From: Mycobacterium intracellulare ATCC 13950
GTDB taxonomy: Bacteria > Actinomycetota > Actinomycetes > Mycobacteriales > Mycobacteriaceae
Assembly (NCBI RefSeq): GCF_000277125.1
Contig: NC_016946.1
Coordinates: 2,790,001 to 2,854,000 of the forward strand
Direction of reading: 5' to 3'
DNA: 64,000 nt
Shown: positions 59,812 to 64,000 of the stretch, one piece after another
Numbering within the stretch: position 1 is the stretch's first letter
Layout: every line of letters begins with the position of its first letter
The notes under the pieces: model-generated
What the model saw: the letters and a program-made list of their open reading frames with translations, nothing else
Told to the model about the DNA's origin: nothing
Databases searched by the model: none
Made by a program: the position numbers and the translations under genes

Positions 59812-60747
59812 TTACAGAGAGGTCACGAGCGCGGCGGCCGCATCGGTCTGGCCGGCCGTGCGCGGGGCCCAGCCGGGCGGACCGAACACGTAGCCCAGCC
59901 GGTCCCGCAGCCGGGTCGCGGTTCGCCAGTCGCGGGCGATCGCGACGTATTCGCGCGTCTGCAGCTTCCAGATGTTGAAGGTGTCCACCTGCTTCGTGAG
60001 GCCGTAGTGGGGGCGGAACAGCTCGGGCTGGAAGGTGCCGAAGAGCCGGTCCCAGATGATGAAGATGCCGCCGTAGTTCTTGTCGAGGTACACCTTGTCC
60101 ATTCCGTGGTGCACCCGGTGGTGCGACGGCGTGTTGAACACGAACTCGAACGGCCGCGGCAGCTTGTCGATGCGCTCGGTGTGGATCCAGAACTGGTAGA
60201 TCAAGTTCACGGAGAAGCTGAAGAACACCATCCACGGCGGGATTCCCAACAGCGGCAACGGGATCCACATCAAGATCTCGCCGCTGTTGTTCCACTTCTG
60301 GCGCAGCGCGGTGGCGAAGTTGTAGTACTCGCTGGAGTGGTGGGCCTGGTGGGTCGCCCAGATCAACCGCACCCGGTGGGCGATCCGGTGGTAGGCGTAA
60401 TACAGCAGGTCGACCCCGAGAATCGCGATCACCCACGTGTACCAGCGGGCCGCCGAAAGGTGCCACGGCGCCACGTAGGCATAGATCGCGGCGTAGCCGA
60501 GCAGGGCCAGGGTCTTCCAGCCGGCGGTGGTGGCCACCGAAACCAGCCCCATCGAGATGCTGGTCAGCGAGTCGCGGGTGCGGTGCGCCCCCGACGGGGG
60601 CCGCGCGGCGTCGGCCGCGAGGTGTTCCAGCTTGCGGGCCGCGGTCCATTCGAGGGTCAGCAGCAGCAAGAAGAACGGGATGGCGAGCAGCACCGGGTCC
60701 CGCATCTGCGGGGGCAAGGCGGACAGGAAGCCGGAGAGGGCGCTCAC
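59812..60747 (-). CDS. erg3: Sterol desaturase / fatty acid hydroxylase family protein
   Basis: A 311-residue di-iron membrane enzyme, Rv1814-like (about 300 residues). The three histidine boxes are complete: H120-RIA-H124, H133-QA-HH137 and HH210-RV-HH214. Four or more hydrophobic segments surround them. It would introduce a double bond or hydroxyl group in a lipid or sterol-like substrate, which is unknown in mycobacteria. It is on the same strand as mgtC, which lies 31 bp upstream. Confidence 0.92.
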   Translation of the reverse strand: MSALSGFLSALPPQMRDPVLLAIPFFLLLLTLEWTAARKLEHLAADAARPPSGAHRTRDSLTSISMGLVSVATTAGWKTLALLGYAAIYAYVAPWHLSAARWYTWVIAILGVDLLYYAYHRIAHRVRLIWATHQAHHSSEYYNFATALRQKWNNSGEILMWIPLPLLGIPPWMVFFSFSVNLIYQFWIHTERIDKLPRPFEFVFNTPSHHRVHHGMDKVYLDKNYGGIFIIWDRLFGTFQPELFRPHYGLTKQVDTFNIWKLQTREYVAIARDWRTATRLRDRLGYVFGPPGWAPRTAGQTDAAAALVTSL

Positions 60748-60778
60748 ACCGGTAAGACTACGACGGCCGCCGCGCCGC

Positions 60779-61495
60779 TCAGCGACGATCGTCGGTCTGC
60801 ACGTCGTCGCCGGCGTACCACTGGACCGCGCGAACGCCCGGCAGCAGGGATAGCTCGGCCACCAGCCGCTCCAGCCGGGCGGGGGCGTCGCCGTCCATCA
60901 GCAGGTGGGCGGTCAAGGTGATCTCGTCGTCGGCCGGATGCCCGGTGTGGATCCCGCGAAGCGTGATGTCGTTGCCGCCGGCGTGCTGGACGATCTGGGC
61001 GCGCGCGTATTTCTCGTGCTTGGGGCGGCAGACCACCTGCACCAGATAGGGCAGCAGGCTTTCGTCTTCGTCGGCACTGTTGTCGCGGTCGATCAACCGG
61101 CCGAGCGGGCGCCCCAGCACGTGAATGCCGATGACCGTGCCGGTGCCGATTAACGTGAAGACCAGGTGCCCGGAAGCGGCCAGCACGCCGATGGCCGCCG
61201 AACACCACAGGGTGGCGGCGGTGTTGAGGCCGCGAACGTTGACGCCCTCCCGCAGGATCACGCCACCGCCGAGGAAGCCGATGCCCGACACCACATAGGA
61301 CGCGACCCGGGTCGGGCTGGAATCCGACGTGGCCGCGGCGTACAGGACGAACAGGGTTGCGCCGCCGGCAACCAGCGCGTTGGTGCGCAGGCCGGCCCGG
61401 CGGGCCCGCCACTGCCGTTCCAGGCCGATGAGGGCGCCGCAACCCACGCCGACGCCCAGGCGGAGCGCGAAATCGACGGCGCTCAGCGTTTCCAC
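60779..61495 (-). CDS. mgtC: MgtC-family membrane virulence factor
   Basis: A 238-residue protein, Rv1811-like. Five hydrophobic segments make the MgtC membrane domain, with ALIGLERQWRARRAGLRTNAL and SYVVSGIGFLGGGVILREG as family signatures. A cytoplasmic ACT-like domain follows from about residue 155 (YLVQVVCRPKHEKYARAQIV). MgtC aids growth in low magnesium and in macrophages. GTG 61495 follows AAGGAG and gives the homologous start. Confidence 0.93.
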   Translation of the reverse strand: METLSAVDFALRLGVGVGCGALIGLERQWRARRAGLRTNALVAGGATLFVLYAAATSDSSPTRVASYVVSGIGFLGGGVILREGVNVRGLNTAATLWCSAAIGVLAASGHLVFTLIGTGTVIGIHVLGRPLGRLIDRDNSADEDESLLPYLVQVVCRPKHEKYARAQIVQHAGGNDITLRGIHTGHPADDEITLTAHLLMDGDAPARLERLVAELSLLPGVRAVQWYAGDDVQTDDRR

Positions 61496-61617
61496 GACAC
61501 GCTCCTTCCCGGTGGCTCGACGGCGAAGGGAGCTAACCAAATCCGGGTTAACCGCAAGTGGAGCCCAACCGAACCGCCGACGTCGGGAGGTATCCCCCGC
61601 GGGCGGCGAGTCTCAGG

Positions 61618-61935
61618 CTAACCGGCTTTGGGCGCGATGTGGTGGGGGCAGTAGGCGCTCGAGGCGAGGGCCGCGAACTTGGCGGCGGCGTCCATCGTCA
61701 TCCCGGGGTTTTGATCCTTGATGTCGCTGACGACCTGCAAACCGGTTTCGCCCCGGCCCATCAACCCGCACACGGCCTTGGCGGAGGTGATGACTTGGCT
61801 GGGGCTGCTATAGGTGATGCCGGAATTGTCGAGGTTGGCCAAAAACGCGGCATCGTCACCCTCCGGCTCGGCGTGCGCGGGCGCCGCGAAACCGATCACG
61901 CCGACGGCGCCGAGCAGCGCAGCGAAACGTTTCAT
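61618..61935 (-). CDS. Secreted DUF732 protein, Rv1810-like
   Basis: A 105-residue protein with a signal peptide (MKRFAALLGAVGVIGFAAPAHA) and a DUF732 domain. DDAAFLANLDNSGI and the Cys pair C56/C96 (AVCGLMGRGET, SAYCPHHIAP) are typical. DUF732 proteins are common, mycobacteria-specific exported proteins of unknown function. Its ATG overlaps the PPE stop as ATGA, so translation is coupled to the PPE gene. Confidence 0.9.
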   Translation of the reverse strand: MKRFAALLGAVGVIGFAAPAHAEPEGDDAAFLANLDNSGITYSSPSQVITSAKAVCGLMGRGETGLQVVSDIKDQNPGMTMDAAAKFAALASSAYCPHHIAPKAG

Positions 61936-63335
61936 GCCGATCCCGCCTTTCCGAGCCGGGCGTCGGGCAACGTCACCTTCGGCTTGTCTCCGCTGGACAC
62001 GTGCACCGCGTGGATGCCGGGCTTTTTCGACAATTGGTCGAGCAGATCGTCGAGTCCGGCCTTGTCGACGTTCCAGTGCTGCACGGCTTCCGGTTGTTTT
62101 TGCAGCTTGGCGATGACGTCGTCGAGTTTGACGGGCTCGGCGGCCTTCGTCGCTCCCCCGGCGCGGGCCCGCACGCCCCCGCCGCTCACGACCTGCGGCG
62201 TGACGGCGCCAAGGGCGCCTCCGGTCAGGCTGCCCAGCGCCATCTGACCGAGCAGGCTGCCCGGGATTCCGGCCGCGGGCGCCGCGGCGATGCCGGCGCT
62301 CGGCGCCAGGCCGCTGGCCAGCCGGATCGCCGGGGTGGCCGACGCCCAGGCCGATGGCACCGACAGCTTGCCCACCACGTTCGCCTCGCCCATGCCCGCC
62401 GATACCGCGCTGGTCAGGCCCGCGCCGGCCGACCGCATCCCGAGCCCGGCCCCCAGCGCGGACTTCGGGATGTCCAGGCCCTCGACCGGCAGGTTGTAGA
62501 ACATCTTGAACTCGGTCATGGCGAGGTTGATCGGGCTCATGCTGTCGTTGGCGACGGTGCTGAACCGGCCGATGTCGGCGAGGATCCCGAAGGTGTTCTG
62601 CCACGTCGTCCCGGCCAACGGCGACCCGGTCAGGGTGTTGAGCACCTGGTCCCAGAACTCCATGTAACCGCGGGACGCGTTGCCGATGGCCTCGAGCAGG
62701 TCACTGAAGATGCCCGACGGCGGGGCCACCGCGTCCGTGGCCGCGGCGGTGCCGCTTGCCACGCCGGTGGCCTCGCCCAGCGCGGCCGCCTGCGCGGCGA
62801 TCCCGGTTTCGTTGGTGGTCTGGGGCGGCTCGGTGAACGGTGCCAGTCGCGTGGCGGCCGCCGACGCGCCGGCGTAGGCGTACATCGCGGCGGCGTCCTG
62901 GGCCCACATTTCCGCGTATTCGGCCTCGGTGGCGGCGATCGCGGCGGTGTTCTGCCCGAAGGCGTTGGTTGCCAACAGCGTTGCCAGCCGGACGCGGTTG
63001 GCCGCGATCTCGGTCGGCGGTACCACCGCCGCGAAGGCGCTCTCGTAGGCGCCCGCGGCCGCCGTGGCCTGCACGGCCGCCGTCTTCGCCTGCGCCGAGG
63101 TCTCCGACATCCATGCCACGTATTGCGCGGCCGCGGCGGCCATCGCGACCGCCGACGGGCCGGCCCACGCCTCGTTGGCCAGGCCCTCGACGATCGCACC
63201 GTAGGACGACGCCGTGGACTGCAGCTCGGCGGCCAACGCGTCCCAGGCGGCGGCGGCCGCCAGCATCGGTCCCGCCCCAGGGCCGGTGTACATCTGGCCG
63301 GAGGTGATTTCGGGTGGCTGCACTGCGAAATTCAT
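61932..63335 (-). CDS. PPE-family protein (PPE-SVP subgroup), Rv1809/PPE33-like
   Basis: A 467-residue PPE protein. The N-terminal PPE domain is about 1-180 (MNFAVQPPEI, WxG motif in ANEAWAGPS near 56), and the SVP motif is KLSVPSAWASA near residue 315. A C-terminal extension of about 90 residues rich in Lys and Val (KLDDVIAKLQKQPEAV) is unusual for SVP members. PPE proteins are secreted by type VII systems, usually with a PE partner. No PE gene lies beside it. Its stop overlaps the DUF732 start by four bases. Confidence 0.93.
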   Translation of the reverse strand: MNFAVQPPEITSGQMYTGPGAGPMLAAAAAWDALAAELQSTASSYGAIVEGLANEAWAGPSAVAMAAAAAQYVAWMSETSAQAKTAAVQATAAAGAYESAFAAVVPPTEIAANRVRLATLLATNAFGQNTAAIAATEAEYAEMWAQDAAAMYAYAGASAAATRLAPFTEPPQTTNETGIAAQAAALGEATGVASGTAAATDAVAPPSGIFSDLLEAIGNASRGYMEFWDQVLNTLTGSPLAGTTWQNTFGILADIGRFSTVANDSMSPINLAMTEFKMFYNLPVEGLDIPKSALGAGLGMRSAGAGLTSAVSAGMGEANVVGKLSVPSAWASATPAIRLASGLAPSAGIAAAPAAGIPGSLLGQMALGSLTGGALGAVTPQVVSGGGVRARAGGATKAAEPVKLDDVIAKLQKQPEAVQHWNVDKAGLDDLLDQLSKKPGIHAVHVSSGDKPKVTLPDARLGKAGSA

Positions 63336-63500
63336 CGGCGTGCCCTTCCCGCGCCAGCCGGGCCGCTGGCCGCCGGCGAACCGGGAGTGCCGGCAAACAT
63401 GCCGTGAATCGCCGACGTTCGCGGCGGTGAGGTCACCGAAGACATCGGTCGTCCCCCGCGGTCCGCTGGATCAATGCCATTGGTGTCATGTCAAGGCCCA

Positions 63501-64000
63501 TCAATCCGCCGGCACCACGATGATCGTGGCGGTGGTCGCGACGCCGTCGGCGGCCGCCGCGGCGACGCCGGTCGTGCCGTTGCTGACGGTGCGCACACCC
63601 GCGCCCGCCAGCGCGCGTCCGGCCACGCTCGCCATGGCCATCTCGCCGAACATCGCCCCCTGCGACGTGGCGGTCATCGCCGGGACGGCTCCTAAACTCG
63701 CGCCCGGCAGTACCGACGCGACCGTCTTCATGACGGGGGCGGCGGTGGCCCAGCCCTGCGGAACCGACAGGGATCCGACCAGGGTCGCGCGGCCCATCGA
63801 CCCGGCCACGCCCCCGATCTCCGGTGTCACCGCGGAGACGTAACCGCCCCGCAGCGGCGCAAGCGGCGACAGCCCCCCGGCGATGGCCTTTCCGCCGCCC
63901 AGCAGTTCGGCGACACCCGGCGCGTTTTGGGACAGACCCAGGGCCTGCAGCGACAGCAGCCACCATCCGCCGGGCACGATGATCGCGCCAATGGGGCTGT
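63501..64000 (-). CDS. PPE-family protein, C-terminal part (5' end beyond window)
   Basis: The frame enters from the right edge and ends at 63501; about 166 C-terminal residues are visible. It contains the SVP motif [14 protein letters not shown] and an alanine/glycine-rich tail ([19 protein letters not shown]), so it belongs to the PPE-SVP group, by position resembling Rv1808/PPE32. The N-terminal PPE domain is not in the window. It precedes the next PPE gene by 165 bp on the same strand. Confidence 0.88.
   Translation of the reverse strand, partial: SPIGAIIVPGGWWLLSLQALGLSQNAPGVAELLGGGKAIAGGLSPLAPLRGGYVSAVTPEIGGVAGSMGRATLVGSLSVPQGWATAAPVMKTVASVLPGASLGAVPAMTATSQGAMFGEMAMASVAGRALAGAGVRTVSNGTTGVAAAAADGVATTATIIVVPAD

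Overview
The window is chromosomal DNA of a slow-growing Mycobacterium, most likely of the M. avium complex or a close relative. Support: uniformly high GC, PPE proteins, the Apa/FAP fibronectin-binding antigen, mycobactin genes, SecA2, GarA, NDH-2 and MgtC. Gene order largely follows M. tuberculosis H37Rv from about Rv1868 down to Rv1808, read in reverse. All Rv-number and synteny statements are from memory; no database was searched. No insertion sequence, phage, CRISPR array, tRNA or rRNA was found.

Layout. 1-6 kb: three minus-strand genes (Rv1868-, Rv1867- and Rv1866-like: an epimerase-like fusion, a thiolase-like protein and a double-domain CoA-transferase). 6-12.3 kb: UppP-like phosphatase, short-chain dehydrogenase, phosphoketolase, CPBP membrane protease, AdhA. 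12.3-17.7 kb: a GlsB-like membrane protein, Apa, and the molybdate transporter, whose modA is separated from modBC by a convergent DUF2510 gene. 17.8-26 kb: an atypical SDR, a secreted DUF4189 protein, NDH-2, a thioesterase, a probable MrsI-type iron-responsive sRNA, BlaI/BlaR-like genes, gnd1 and guaB1. The urease operon that M. tuberculosis carries between the thioesterase and ndh is absent.

26-29.6 kb holds the mycobactin acyl-chain (mbt-2) cluster mbtL-mbtM-mbtN with convergent mbtK and candidate IdeR boxes at both ends. It sits between guaB1 and the Rv1842c homologue, a different place from M. tuberculosis. 29.9-37 kb: two CNNM/CorC-type membrane proteins, malate synthase G and a VWA-like membrane protein. 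37.4-40.1 kb: two DUF2236 proteins and a TetR regulator with a palindromic candidate operator.

40-51.8 kb is one minus-strand block: secA2, pgsA2, DUF881/small-basic-protein/DUF881, gcvH, garA, MerR, bifunctional nuclease, MerR, gcvP. A tandem glycine riboswitch precedes gcvP, so glycine cleavage, the GarA regulator of glutamate metabolism and envelope functions are neighbours. 51.8-64 kb: IlvG-like TPP enzyme, BacA transporter, a flavoprotein/VOC/TetR group, a deazaflavin-type reductase, a secreted trypsin-like protein, sterol desaturase, MgtC, a DUF732 protein and two PPE genes, the last running off the right edge.

The least explained structure is a 26-bp palindromic unit present as pairs with 30-bp spacing at two intergenic sites 46 kb apart (3501-3556 and 49418-49473). 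Other useful observations are a probable AUU start for modB, the relocated iron-regulated mbt-2 cluster and several palindromic operator candidates.
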